64,000 bases of DNA. Source: Paralichthys olivaceus (lineage: Eukaryota; Chordata; Actinopteri; Pleuronectiformes; Paralichthyidae). The stretch is taken from NCBI RefSeq assembly GCF_024713975.1, contig NC_091103.1, forward strand, positions 3,600,001-3,664,000, written 5' to 3'. The notes under the pieces are model-generated. The model was not told the DNA's origin. It searched no databases and saw only the letters and a list, made by a program, of their open reading frames with translations. Each line of letters opens with the position of its first letter. Position 1 is the first letter of the stretch. The position numbers were made by a program, and so were the translations under genes. Positions 37,363 to 50,200 of this stretch are shown here, piece after piece.

Positions 37363-39087
37363 TGGAAAGTGAAAGGGGGCCAAAGGAAGAACCAGTTATC
37401 TAATAGGGCAGAGCCAAGATGTTTCACTTTCTTTAATGCTGTAAAATGGAGCATTTGTCGCCATTTTTCTGGATTTCACCAAGACTAATTATTCGATTCA
37501 AGAGTTTGGAAAATCTTCTAGTTTTCGTATTATTATCATATATCTCACTTGCATTGCTTTTGTTGCCTTTAAAGGAAACATATGCAGCACTTTGGTCAAA
37601 TTGTTTTTAACGTGCTGATTTAATTCAATTGTTTTATAGATAAATAAAGTAGGTGTGAAATATTTAATATGCACATATCTTTGACTCGTTTTAGTGGCAA
37701 CAGGCCAGTTCATGTTCAACAGTTTCATTACTTGATAGGACAGAACATCTTCCAGACTGGAAGCACAGTTCATTCTCTTTTATCAGCTCTTGTCGCTTTG
37801 TCTTATCTATATCAACACCAATGCACATTATGTGTAGTGTGGGTGAAATAAAGGGCAGTAGTTTTGAGGAACTATTTCATAGTCTCCTCAGCTCAACTCT
37901 GCCACACTGACAGAAGAGCCACCCTGTGTTAGCCTGGTGCTGGGCTGATTTAACAAACCTGCATTAACCTCCAACAAATGAGTTCCTTTTTTCACAGGCC
38001 AGAGCTGTGTTGCTTGTTGATATTCAAACTTGCTGGTGTTTGAAACCAGATGAAAGGTGTGTCAGAGCCACTTTGACAAGTCACCCACTATGGAAAAAAG
38101 GGTGAACACACTTTTTGTCAGAATTTGTAGGAGGAGAGATGTTTGCATATGAGTCGCGAATTTGCTTAACCATTTCTGCGACTTTGTTTTCAGTTGCTTT
38201 CTATTTGAACGTTGATGTTTAACTGGGCTGGAACATTATGGTTACACTGCTCGAGGCGATGTAGCTTATAGTGTCACTTCTTGTTTTTCATGAAAGGACC
38301 TACTGCACATTTTACACTGTGTACAGACAGAATAGGCCTGTTTATTTTCCACAAAATAGAACTGTTCCCAGCTATTTTGAGTTGCATGTTTGTTACTGAG
38401 CAGTGGCAATAACACATTGTACAGATGCAAACTATTGCAGACCCACCACCACACTGCCCTTCCATCCCCTCTACTGTTCTTTGTGTCTGTCGCATCGCAA
38501 GTTTGCACGGTGTTCATTCTTGGTGTACAACCAATACTTCAAATAAACGCAAGATACACAAGGGAACCAGCATGTGCACAAAACTGCAAAGTCATTAGCG
38601 AGTTTATATCTGCCCTAAGTCAAACTTTGTCCAAAGCTAGTGAAATCCACCTGCCAGCATTTTACAAACTAAGAATCCAGGTTTGTTTTTGTTTAATCTA
38701 TAGAAAACTAAGAATAAGATTCAAGGTGTATATTTGTTTTTTCCTTTCCAAAAGTAGCCAACTGTAAAATCACAAAATGTTTGTTGTCAGTCTTTATTCT
38801 GAGCTAATAGGAGAATTTAGCTTAGCATAGTTCTCATTCCAATCATCTCATCTTAATCTCTGCAACTTAGCAATTAATCATTTTCCCCAAAATATCAAGC
38901 TATCTCCTACATGCACCAGTTTGTTTATGTCGTCTCAAGTTTACAAACTGAAAGTTCACTTTCTAACTTTCAATCAATCAAATTTTATTTATATCGCTCA
39001 TATTCACATTCAGTACATGGTCAATACATAGCATTGCATCAGTTTCCTTTCTCCATTAATTAATTAGCTAATAAATTGGTCATAGGT

Positions 39088-39133
39088 ATATTATTATTAT
39101 TATTTTCATTATTATTATTACTATTATTATTAA
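39088..39133. repeat. Imperfect (ATT)n microsatellite
   Basis: ATT trinucleotides interrupted by a few substitutions, in an AT-rich stretch. Confidence 0.85.
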
Positions 39134-42100
39134 GCTTTATGCATTGTGAGAAACAGTTGTATATGTGGTTCAGGTAAAACCTCAGCAAACTGTAATGTCA
39201 GAATAAAAAACGTCAGTGTAACTTCCCAACTTGAAAATAAAAAATACATTTATTTAATTTGGCGCATCTAGGGAATTCCCACAAAAACAGCTGATGCCCT
39301 GGAGAAACCACACCACCGAATATGGATTGGACACAATTAGGTCATTTGCAGAATTTCCAGTGTTGAGGCTGAGGCAGGTCAGTCCTGGTCATTGAGCTGA
39401 AACACAGATAATGTGTGCAACATTCTTTTAGTATTAATGTACATTTGTTTCTAGCATGTTAAGTACAGTCAAGCACTGACTTTTTTTGTTTTTTGTTGGC
39501 CATCTCTGCAAAGAATGAAAAAGACAGTAGTTGAGTTTAAACTTTTCACAGCTTAACCAGCAAGTATTTGTGATATTAACAATTTATTTACAATGATTTA
39601 ACTCTCTGCTATGATACATGTGGGACATTATCAGTTGTTTGTCTAGAGCTGAAGAAAAACAGCTGCTGGAAATATCCAGTAAAACAGGAAGCTGATGCAA
39701 CAGCAACAATCAATGAATGAATCACATTGAAAACATTTTTATTTTCCAGTGTCGCGTGAGAAAATGGAAAGCAGTGTACTGTCTGAGCATTGTGTAAATA
39801 CAGTACCTGTGGTCAGGAAGAGGTTAGACTTAACAGCTATCTCCCTCCAAAGTTCAAACTCCTTTTCTAGATGTCTACCTGATAGTGCTGTAGCTTAATT
39901 TAAGGAAATAATTCCAATTGCATTTAACCCTGCGTTATCCGGCGACGAAACCAACAAATAACATTTGATTGGTGGATTAAAGTGTTAAATTAAAGCTAAA
40001 CAAAAACAAAACAAAGTTGTAACTGTACAAATATTCAGTCTGGACTATGGTTTCTCAGCGTTCAACTAATCCCCTCCTGGTTGCAGCTTCATATTTGCTG
40101 CCCAGACAGATATGAGACTCAACTCACGTGTTGAACTTTTGTTAAGCAATTCTTTTAAAATAGAAGAAGTTGGAAATTCCACTATCAGTGTTATCATCAG
40201 CTGAAAGTGCTTTTGGAAAGGCATAGTGCTGCGCGTCATGGACGATTGATTAATCCTCACGGCTATTTTGTTGTCAGACAAGTGAAGTGGAAAATAGAGG
40301 GAAAGGCCACTCTTGTTGCAGTGCAATGGAAAACCCGACATAGCAGCTCTATGGTAGAAAACACTGGAGGCAAAGTGCTTCACAAACGTCTGTTCACAGG
40401 GAAATTTGGTTCACTGGGCCACAACGTTGGAACCCATGATTGGAAATTCTCAAGGGAATACACAACAAACAAACCTGGCTGTAGATGTTGAGCAACACCT
40501 TGTGACCACCATGAAGTTTAGGTCCTCCAGTGCTGCAGGCCTCCGTTCACCACTAGGGTACAGTGGCTCGATGAAACGTCCCAATGTTTTAAAAGAACAT
40601 ACTCGGGCGCTCGTGGTCCGGTGAGAGAAAAGATTGTTGATTTACCTTCTTGTTTAAAAAGTGTGTTAATCGTTGTGGTCAGGCATAAGAAGGTCAATAC
40701 CAATGCCTTTGTTCTGGCTTTGATCATGTTACCTGAAATCTGACCCCATAAAAAGTTGCCGGACATATTCACTCTGTTGACAGTTTATCAAGAGCAATGC
40801 TGTAAAATACAGTCTGATGCAACAGCCCTGCAAAACACCCTCCTTTAAGCAGGAAACCTTTTTATTACATATATACACACATACACTTGATATTCTATAT
40901 GAATATCGCTTAATATGAAATGATATCTATGTATACATGCTATTTTTATATTCATTATATTGTATGCTAAACCTGCCTATACATACGTTTTTATAGTTTT
41001 GACCATCTGCAGCTGTAACAAGTGAATTTTCATATCTTATCTAAAAAAAAAAGATATTATATGATAATATATTTGATTCATGTGTAGGTCTCTGGAGCAG
41101 CAGTGTCCTGTGGATGCTCCACACTGCTGTAAAGTGTAGACACTGTACAAAAACGAAGCCAAGCTTTCTGAGATACAGGTGCCACCATCTTGCATTGGCT
41201 CAGTAAAGTTTTTATGGAGTGGAGTTGTGGAATTAGGGTTCTCGTGAGTCTCAGCCGTCACTCATGATATTTCGCCAAATAAAATCATCTCCTGAATCAT
41301 TTCCCCTGCTGTGGTTTGAAAATATGTAACCCTCAGGGGAGTCAGAAATCCTGATTCATATAACAACATAACTCTCTGACTTCAGTTAGAAGAGATAGGA
41401 TATTGAAGAGGTCGTATAGAGTGTGGTGAACTGGTGCTGACAGATTACACCGCAGTCCACAGGGTTACAGTTGTGTTTTCCTTCCTGACGTTTTGGTTGT
41501 AAAACCCCTCCTTCGCACAGAGTTATCTCTCAAATGACACCGGGGTTATGACCATCACAAGTTGTTTCTTTATCTTTTGATTTTCTGCACAAAGACAGAG
41601 GTGTTATAGATCTTCTGTTGCGCTGGGACACATACACCTCTATGACGTAACCAGGGCTTCACCATACTCTATACGACCCCTTGCATTTTCAGTGACTTTT
41701 CTTATCGGGCTTCTTATCTCTCATGGCTGAAGTCAGACAAAGGTTTACAAGGCATTAGAGATGTCTTATAATTTATGTCATTGATTAGATAGTCTTCGCT
41801 CTGAACTCAAAAGATAGGCTGATATTTCTCTCACTGGTGCAAGGTCATCATCTTATTAGCTTACATGAAGACTTCAGTATGCCTGTGCCGTAAATGAAAA
41901 TTAGACTTGTAATGGCAAAGTTTGACTCATACCTGCCTGCACAGTCATACCGTGTCATGACTATTACACATTGTCTTATTTGTGCCAGTGGGAAAGTGTA
42001 AATTATTTACCAGTGGTTCCATAAAAGGTGCTTTGTCTTCAGAAGAATCAACCAATGTCCCGTTAGGAAGTTTGATCTCTGCGTGACCAACTGATCTGTC

Positions 42101-42909
42101 TCTTTCCTCTTAAAATAAAAACATCAGTGCACCCTAACTTCATTCAGACTTATTATTCTACTGAGCCTCTTCCCCTTTTGGAAGGAAAATTGTGACCGAT
42201 AGAACGTGAGCTGTGCTACTTTTTGACATTTGCATCAGGCCTCATTACTCATGAGATGAGGTAATTTGCTCCATATGAAACCCAAAAGCATTCAGATGCT
42301 CGACACTGTCAAGTTCAATGTCTGATAGTCTGATGCCACTTTCTCAGCAAAATATCTAATGTTCAACGGTTTTTATTTCATGGACGTGAAGATATAAGGA
42401 GACAGTTGATGATGTTCGTTAAAGAACGCTGTGTTATTATAAAATAGTGATTGTCAGTAATTAGTGGCAAAAGTCTGTTTGATACAAAAGCTGCTCTAAG
42501 TCCAGGTTGATTTGAGTCCAAAGAAACATTTTAAACAAATGAACCGATGCGTAGAGTTTAAATCTCATGTGTGTGTCATTTCACCAACAGTACATCACGT
42601 ACTGCTGGTGAAATCACACACACACACACAGACACGTTGCAAAGTGCATTCACCAAAGGTTTTTATTCCTCTGGGCTGTTCACCACACTTTTTACAGAAT
42701 TACAAGCAGTCTATAAGGAATGTTAACATTCACATTTTTATTTTGCAGATTTAGAAGTGGTTTTGTAGTTTGCTCTAATTGCTTTTAATTAACTTCAGTC
42801 GTTATACATACATGTCCCTCAGTCTGATGGTTCCAAAAAATGAAGCCTGATACTGTAAGAACAACAAATACATGTATACATGTGTATATACTTACTGCTT
42901 TTAATGGGA

Positions 42910-43280
42910 CTTAAAGGTACAGTGTGTAGAATTTTGTGATATCTAGTGTTGAAGTGTCATGTTGCAGCTGAACAGCCCTCACCTCACCCTCTCCTTCCAA
43001 ACATGAAACATAAACTGTGGCAAACTTTAACTGTCATAAAAACTCAAAAGGTGTTTAGTTTGTTCAGTCTGGACTAATGAAAAAAACATGGCGGCCTCCG
43101 TAGAGAGGGCCCCCTCCATGTAAATATAAAGTGTTTAAATATAAAGGGCCTTTTCAGAGGTAAAGAAAACTACAGTTCATACAATTTAGATGAAATGAAC
43201 TAGTGAAAACATCATGAGGATTATTCTACCTTCTGCCAATAGATCCCTTTCACCTAAATCTGACACACTGGACCTTTAAG
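42910..43280 (-). mobile_element. MITE-like element, copy 2 (most complete)
   Basis: Ends are CTTAAAGGTACAGTGTGTAG on the left and CACACTGGACCTTTAAG on the right, an imperfect terminal inverted repeat. The interior contains, in reverse orientation, the same blocks as copies 1 and 3. About 370 bp with no coding capacity. It looks like a non-autonomous DNA transposon, superfamily unknown. Confidence 0.75.
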
Positions 43281-43677
43281 TATTTGTGCCATTTCAATAC
43301 AAGCATTTATTTGTTATGTCTGAGGTTCATTTAAAGAGCCCTGGGTTATTTCCCTCAGCGTATTTCAGCCCTCTGGTGGCAGACAGCAGCACTGTCAGAG
43401 TCAAGTGTTTTTTTTCACACTATAAGCAAATGCATAGAAGTAAAAAAAACACAAGAGAAACAGGGGACGTCAGAGCAGAATAGGCAGATTAAAAAAATGG
43501 AAATCTTTTGCACAGAAAATGAAGGAAGGGACACTTTCACTTTCACTCAAGCGTAGGATCATTTCCTGCCTCCACCACAAACTACACCCACCCCCCCACC
43601 TACACAAACACACATACACGAACCACAAATGTCAATCACACCTGAATTAAAGAGTTGGAAATGAACTTGAAAAAAAA

Positions 43678-43679
<2 letters not shown>

Positions 43680-43725
<46 letters not shown>

Positions 43726-43727
43726 CA
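43680..43727. repeat. (CA)n microsatellite
   Basis: About 23 CA dinucleotides with one interruption. Confidence 0.95.
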
Positions 43728-45346
43728 TTCTGTAAGACTTTGGTTTGAAGGAGTGAGAGGGGGAACGTGCAAAGGACTGAGAGAAGATCTCCAGTTTGCA
43801 TCAGGACAGGTACGTTCCATTTGTTTCTTGATTGATTGATTTGTTTCTTGATTCATCACTGACTCAGCTCTGTTGCATCGCACTTTATCTGATGATGGAG
43901 CTCAGTTTCACAACTTCTGTCCATGTAATTACACGAACATCGCTCTTCACGTCCAGTTTAAACTCCTGTTTAACTGTGTAAATCAATGTGTTCTGATGTT
44001 TTTACTGAGCTCAAACATGGGTAGTGAATCCATTGGATTTAAACTCATCAAACCTGCCTGAGCAGCAAAAACACAAAACAAGCTGTTATAGCTAAAGATC
44101 CGAGGTGTGCAACAGAATTGTTAATCATTACCTCCAGTAAGAGGTTATGTTTTCAACGCTATCTTTGTTTGGGGGTTGGTTTGTAGTTTGTTATCACGAT
44201 TACAGAGACTGAATATATTCCCACCAGCCCTGGTGGAAAAATCCATTTGTGACATGGCTGTGTGGGCAGATCCGGGATGTTTCTTCCCTCCGTTTTTTTT
44301 TTTGCGTAGCCATATTTTCCCTTTTTTTTCTTTTTGTTGCATTGTTTGCATATTATTTTTTACATTTAATCATTCAACATTTTCCAGTTGTCCCAGTGAA
44401 GAACCCCTGTTCCCACTGGTCAAAAGAATCTAGTCACACCCATTTACATCTGGCTGCAACGAGAATAGAGACGAATTCCCGGAGCGATCCAATGACTCAG
44501 TGTCTGACACAGTTTTTTATTGCCCCTGCTCTACAATAATGGGAACATGGAAAAACAAACAAAAGAAGAAGCTTCTCTGCTGGCTGTGGAACATTTGTCA
44601 GTCAAAATATGTCAAAAAAAAAAGGAACACACTCGCTAACGGTAAAAAAAGAGGTTGAGATTGAAATGTGTTGGCAGAGGCGTGAGCCCGTCTGATTTGC
44701 ATTTTAGTAATTTGTTGAACTGCTTCAGCTCAGACTTGTTATCACGATGTCTGCTGCGGACTTCAGTCTGAGATCTGTTGAGACCCATCTCTTTTCTGAC
44801 ACCTCTCATGCTGACGCAGTAGAATGAATCATACTTCTTGACATTACACTATACGTGTGTAAGATATATAGAGTGAGTACGTGAGCTTCTGCACAGCAGC
44901 ACGGTCGATTGCAGCGCTGTGGTTTATATGGTTTTTTTTATGTCTCCAACCAAATTCCTGGTGATGAAATCTCTGCCTCTTGATAGATGTAAAATAATCA
45001 CTAGCTATAATCATCTTGGCCTATATTATTCTCTCTTGTTAATAATATTGTAGCATATCTAGGATTTTCCATAGTCAGGGGTCATGAAGGGGCCACACTT
45101 TACAGGAATGCACACTTCCTGAATCAGTCACTTTAAGAAAAGACACACATTATTGAATTTATTTTTGAAGGTTGTTCCTTGTTCAAGCTAATTATGTTCT
45201 TAAAAAGATATATAAAAAAAGAATTCTTAACAAATTGTCCTTTTTATTGTAGTATTGTTAACAAGTGACTAGTTTCTTTAAAAAACTACAGGGGCACTTG
45301 AGAGGCCGATCAGATTTCAACTGCGGCGAGTGACATCTGACTACAT

Positions 45347-45560
45347 CACTATTCAATTCAATTCAATTTTATTTGTATAGCGCCAAATCATAATATACAT
45401 TATCTCAAGGCACTTTACATAGAAGGTGAGGACCTTAAAATCAAAATATAGAGAAACCCAACAGTTCCCAACTGTGGAGAGGAAAAACTCCCCCACTACT
45501 GGGTTCATAATGAGCTCTGACTGAAACAAGTCAATCTGTTGTGAAACACATGAAACACAG
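45347..45560 (+). repeat. Abundant teleost interspersed repeat fragment
   Basis: Contains TTTTATTTGTATAGCGCC, CTCAAGGCACTTTACATA, then AGAAACCCAACAGTTCCCAA and GGAAAAACTCCC. These blocks recur in this order in many fish genomes. The element class is not certain. A short related piece without the second half occurs at about 38968-39030. Confidence 0.6.
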
Positions 45561-45714
45561 TTTCAAGCAAACACGTCATTTAACCCAGTAACTGCTGAAA
45601 AACATTCCTTCTCACATTTGAGCAATAATTTGAAACATTTTCATAACTGCAAGAATTTAAAAAGTTTGCATCTCTCAACAGTAGCTGTGGATATATTGTT
45701 TTTTTACCAGGTCC

Positions 45715-48700
45715 ATGATGGCTGCCGATGACTGCTACCCTGTTAGATATTATAGTTCACACGGGGACGCCTTCTACTTTGATGGTAAAAGTGATTTAAA
45801 TTCTGTCTGTCTGTATCTCTCTTCATTGAACATGACAAGTAAACAGCTGGACAAGGCTTTCATTAACGGATTTCATTAGTACAAAACGTGTAGGCTATAT
45901 GCGTTATGCATGGATGCTCTTTGGATGTAATATTCAGCGGGTGTGACACCTAAATGCCGCGTAACCACATAATGATTTCAGCAGCGCTGTAATGTGAAGT
46001 ATTGTGGTTAATATTGCACAAACACTTTCATTACCTGTCTGTCGGATGTAGCGTTTTGGCCTGGAGCTCAGCACTGCATGCATGAGAGCTAAGTGGAGGA
46101 GGAGGAGGAGGAGGAGGAGGAGGAGGAGGAGGAGGAGGAGGAGGAGGAGGAGGGAGGGAGGGGCAAGAACTCAAATAAATTCCTGTCAGATATCAAAACA
46201 CTTTAGGGGGGGTTAATGACAGAGAGGGTAATTTTTATTTTTTTTAGGTCCAGTGTGTAAGATGTAGGTGAAAGGAAACTATTCAATATATATTATATTA
46301 TATTCAAATACTTGATATTTACATGGAGGGGACCCTCTCTACGGAGGCCGTCATGTTTTTTACATTAGTCCAGACTGAACAAACTAAACACCTTTTGAGT
46401 TTTTATGATAATTAAAGTCTACCACAGGTTCTTTTTCATGTTTGGAAGGAGAGGGTGAGGTGAGGGGTGTTCAGCTGCAACATGACACTTCTACACTAGA
46501 CCTTTAAATATTGATGAATGATGAAAAAAGTTGGGCTCCAGCAAAAATGGCACTTTTCTCATCCAGGTCAAAAGGGCAAGCGGTTGAGCACCACTAGGGG
46601 TCTATCTGTGCACGTGCCCGTCGAACGTGGTGTTATATTTATTAGTATTTGAGTTAGGGCTTATCTTTATTGCGTTAATTACGATTAATTAATTACAAAA
46701 AAAAAATAACGCGTTTAATTGTAATTTATTCCTGCACTCCAAACAGCGCGGAACGTTTCTCATTGCACAAGTTTTGTGCAAATTGTGCAAGAATGAAAAT
46801 CACCGGAGCTCTTTCAACATCAGCTACTACCTCAATGCCAAACATGTTGCAGCGAGCACAGACAACGTCCCAATTCACACTCGACAAGATGAAAGGGTTC
46901 AAAGCCAAAATGAATAAATCCACGACTGACAAATTTACAAACTCACTGGAAAAAATGGATCGCAGTGGACTGTGGACCACTCTCGGTGGTAGAAGATCAG
47001 GGTCTAGAAGCGGTGCTACAGATCGCGTCGTCTGACCCCAACCATTTATGATAAAGTGCTTTTTTTTATTTTAAAAAACAAATTTGTTGAAGACAGAAAG
47101 TTCACATAAATGTCCTGAAAAAGCTTGAATATATCTAACTAGAATTTCAGTTTGTGCCTTGTTAACGATGCAGTCATAATGTTCCTTATTCATATTGCAC
47201 TTTTTGCTAACACACTGTTTAAGCTCATTTATGTGTACTCACTGATTCAGTCATATACCAAAATCCATTTAAATTGAAAAATGTTGCTTCTCGTGTCAAA
47301 TATTGATATGCGATTAACTGAGATTCATTAATAACAAAGCCTCCAATTAATTATATTAATTTTATTAATGGAGTCCCACCACTAATTTTAATATGATTCC
47401 TGTTGTGTGAATGCTGTGATTTATAATATAGCCCAAAATCTAATCCGTTTTTTTCTTCTCTCTGTTTGAAGTTGGTGAAACAGGTAAGGTGCCTCAGTCT
47501 TTCGATTCCCCACTTTGCCTTCATTTGTAGTAGAATATAAAGCACATGTTACTGATGTTATATTTTTCTCTCACAAACAAACAGTTGTGGATGGAGACTC
47601 TTTCACATATTCAGGAAGCAGCTTCACGTACTACCTCCGGTGCAAGGACAATAAAATCCTGCTTCTCAACCCCGCAGGACAGTTTCGACTACAGCACCTA
47701 TCGACACACGAGCTGTCTCGACATGGTAAAGTGCAGCCACATGAGGGAAAATACTGTACTTTCATTTACACAAGCAGCCGAAGCTGTGTGCTCAGCTGTG
47801 AGGCAGAAAACAGTCAGCGACAAACTCATGACAGCATCTACACTGGGATTTTTTACAGCACCTATAACACATGTACATCCAGAGAGAAACAGCAGCTGCA
47901 AACAGAAGTTTTAACACACACTACAAAAACAGCTCTCGCTAACCGGGAGGCAACTGTTTGTTTGTGATGTCATGAGCTCGGAGAAGCATCTTTGGTTTGT
48001 TCACGTGCTTTGAAGTCGGAATGTGGAAAAAACGTGTAAACAGAATGTGTTGCATTAAAATACTTTAATTTAAATTGCCCTCCTGGACAAATAACGTCTT
48101 TTTTTTGCCTGTGAGAGATAGACGTGCAGTTTGCGAGACACAAAAGTGTAACATCTGAAAGGTCCACATCAAAATTTAGACTGTTTAGAGGTGATTGTTA
48201 ATTGGTTCATAGGCGATGACAGAAACTCGGCAACTCCAGGAACACGTCCTTCCCATGAATCCAACACATCAGGACTTCCCAATGTGTTCAAGTTAGCCCG
48301 TGGCAAACAACTCAAAACTTATTATTGGATGTTAGTTACATGAAATTCCTGCCTCGTGCCACAACAAATAATAGCACTATTATCAATTATCCTTCTTGAC
48401 CTATTTAAACTACCACTCAATCATGATTGGACCAAAACAGGCATGTGACACATGCAGCTAGGATTCATACTATATTTGTACATAATATACATCTTGCACT
48501 AAAGTAAGTGAGAAAAATGATGATTTCATGACTTACATGTGTTATAGCGTGAGCTGTGAAATAAATTAAAGACATTTTATTTGGATCTACATCAAATTAC
48601 ACACAGCACATGTTCAAGATTCACACATAATTCTTAATCAATTTAAAGGAAAGAGCCGTGAAAGTGTCCTGGTTCTGCCCCCTGATCAGGATCCACTTCA

Positions 48701-49879
48701 AACCCGAATGGGTTCTTCTCTTCAGTTTAATAGGAATCCAGATTTCTTTGCATCGTCCTGCTAAGGGACAAACAGGTGCAGATTAAAAACATAACCTCCT
48801 AGTTTGAGGTAGAAACGAGTTCAGCAACCTGCACCTGCACCTCCAGCTGCAGCTGTGGGCTGTGGTCGGGGCGGCCATGGTTCTAATCGTAGAATTTGGT
48901 TTCATAGGTTCAGCCTCAGTTTCAGAATCGTTACTGCCCAGTGGCTAACAGTAGATTGTGCCTTCAGCTGTCGCAGAGTGAGTCATGTGAGGGCACTGCT
49001 TCTGGTCGTCCACACTCAATAATAAAAGGCAGATGACGACAAGTTTTAAGATGTAACAGTTGATGATTCCACATTTCTTTCTCAAAAAGACTTTTAGCCC
49101 ACTGCCTCCTCACCTCCACCTTCCTGAGCACAAATGCCCTTGTTTCTGATTGGCTGTAACAGTGTAAGTGGAGATCAGGTCATCCCGGTTTCTTTCTTTC
49201 CTGAAAACTGAGCCAGAGCCGAGTATTTAAACCGATTCTTTTCCAGCGTATAACATACAGCTAGCGGCGCATGGCGACATCTTCTCAGAATTGACTCAAA
49301 GTGAATTGGATTATTATCACTTACCCGACCTTCAGATACTTCATTTCCCCTCCCTCACTTTCTTCTCTTGTGTTTAACTTTTTCAGATTGCAAATTCAAC
49401 ATCCACACGTACCGTGAAAGTTCCCTTGAGCAAAGGAAGGGGGTGCCCGTCATGCTGTATGCTAACTCAAATGACAAGAAGATGGTGGCGTGCTGCAGCG
49501 AGAACAACGAAATCTACCCCGAGGAAATGGTGAGGATGGAGAAGGAATTATGGGATAGTTAGAGCTGCAGCAGTTTTATGTGTAAGCATATATCACTCAT
49601 CGTATATTGTGCTGCTTAGATTCTTTTTTTGCCACTTATGTTTTTTTTTTTCTACAGGATATCCCAGACGAAATTCCGAATAGTGCACACAAGGCCTTGT
49701 TCTACCTGATACATCTCACAGCTGACAAGTTCATGTTCGAGTCCACTGTGTACCCTTCTAAATTCCTGGGATTCACTTGTGTCGACGGGAATCCTTCTCT
49801 GAAGAAACTAGTCTTGCGTGGTGAAGGTCCCGATGGCGTTGACGAGTCCGCTGAGGCTATTTTAGATAGATGTAATTAA
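45715..49879 (+). CDS. il18: il18, interleukin-18
   Basis: IL-1 family cytokine precursor with a beta-trefoil fold, matured by protease cleavage and acting on IL-18 receptors to promote inflammation. Coding exons: 45715-45784, a 12-nt microexon 47472-47483, 47585-47725, 49387-49529 and 49658-49879. They join in frame to 195 residues (human 193). Recognisable parts are DNKILLLNPAGQF (beta strand region), VPVMLYANSNDKKMVACC, and MFESTVYPSKFLGFTC near the C-terminus, aligned with the IL-18 FES-Y-G-FLAC block. There is no secretory signal peptide, as expected of the family. The mammalian LESD caspase-1 site is not present at the same place; Asp residues near positions 28-30 (VVDGD) are possible substitutes. 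Two adjacent ATGs open the frame and the first was taken. It lies beside sdhd and near tex12/bco2, as in human. Confidence 0.9.
46094..46161. repeat. (GGA)n trinucleotide microsatellite
   Basis: About 19 GGA units grading into GGGA. Located in il18 intron 1. Confidence 0.95.
46245..46507 (+). mobile_element. MITE-like element, copy 3
   Basis: Begins TAGGTCCAGTGTGTAAGAT and ends CACTAGACCTTTAAA. Shares CTCTCTACGGAGGC, CCATG/TCATG-TTTTTTAC and TGAGGTGAGGGGTGTTCAG with copies 1 and 2. It has a small internal difference and lacks the ATTCTACACA end. Confidence 0.7.
46640..47390. repeat. Probable interspersed repeat with ATTAA-rich ends
   Basis: Left part has GCGTTAATTACGATTAATTA and TAACGCGTTTAATTG. 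The right end has ATGCGATTAACTGAGATTCA and closes with GAGTCCCACCACTAA. Such paired segments are familiar as the ends of non-autonomous repeats in fish. The 90-residue frame inside (46763-47035) is not a family I recognise and could be a transposase remnant. Boundaries are approximate. Confidence 0.4.
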
Positions 49880-49923
49880 TCATTTCAACAAGTCATCATA
49901 AAAAACAGACCCTGTTTGTTGCA

Positions 49924-49929
49924 TTAAAG
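49924..49929 (+). terminator. Possible il18 poly(A) signal
   Basis: ATTAAA, the common variant signal, about 45 bases after the stop codon, followed by AT-rich sequence. Confidence 0.45.
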
Positions 49930-50045
49930 ATAAATTGCATACAGAGCTGCTGTCCTGCAAGTTTTTTCTTTTCTGCTGCTCGCCTCTACAAAAAGATTCT
50001 TGTTGTGCCACTTATACGTGTGCTGTGGAACTACTGTAGGTTTAA

Positions 50046-50200
50046 AGGGATAGTTCACCCGAAAATGAAAATTCTCTCGTTATCTACTCACCACTAAGGC
50101 GATGGAGGGGTGGGTGAAAGTGTTTGATTCCACAAAACACTTCTGGAGTTTCGGGGTAAACAGCATTGCAGCCGAATCCAATACAATGTAAGTAAATGTG
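50046..50200 (+). repeat. Teleost interspersed repeat (GGGATAGTTCACCC type)
   Basis: Starts AAAGGGATAGTTCACCCGAA and contains ATGAAAATTCTC, GATGGAGGGGTGGGTGAA and CCACAAAACACTTCTGGAG. This string is very common in fish genomes as a short dispersed element. It runs straight into a fragment of the MITE-like family (AACCTAGAATGAGCCC at about 50207). Confidence 0.6.

Larger units (their letters stand above)
36575..45710. other. bco2-il18 divergent spacer, repeat-rich
   Basis: About 9 kb without a recognised gene. It holds a CA run (37340-37362), an ATT-rich microsatellite (about 39090-39133), fragments of a teleost interspersed repeat (about 38968-39030 and 45347-45560), a MITE-like copy (42910-43280) and a CA microsatellite (43680-43727). 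The 5' exons of bco2 and an untranslated il18 first exon probably lie here but cannot be fixed by eye. Confidence 0.6.
45785..47471. other. il18 intron 1 with GGA array, MITE-like copy and another repeat
   Basis: The intron between the first coding exon and the microexon is largely made of repeats: (GGA)n, MITE-like copy 3 and an AT-rich interspersed element. These account for the open frame at 46763-47035. Confidence 0.6.

Noticed and set aside
40066-40624. Overlapping open frames of about 70-105 codons on both strands
   Set aside because: Compared by eye with piggyBac-type transposases without a convincing motif. No splice-linked partners.
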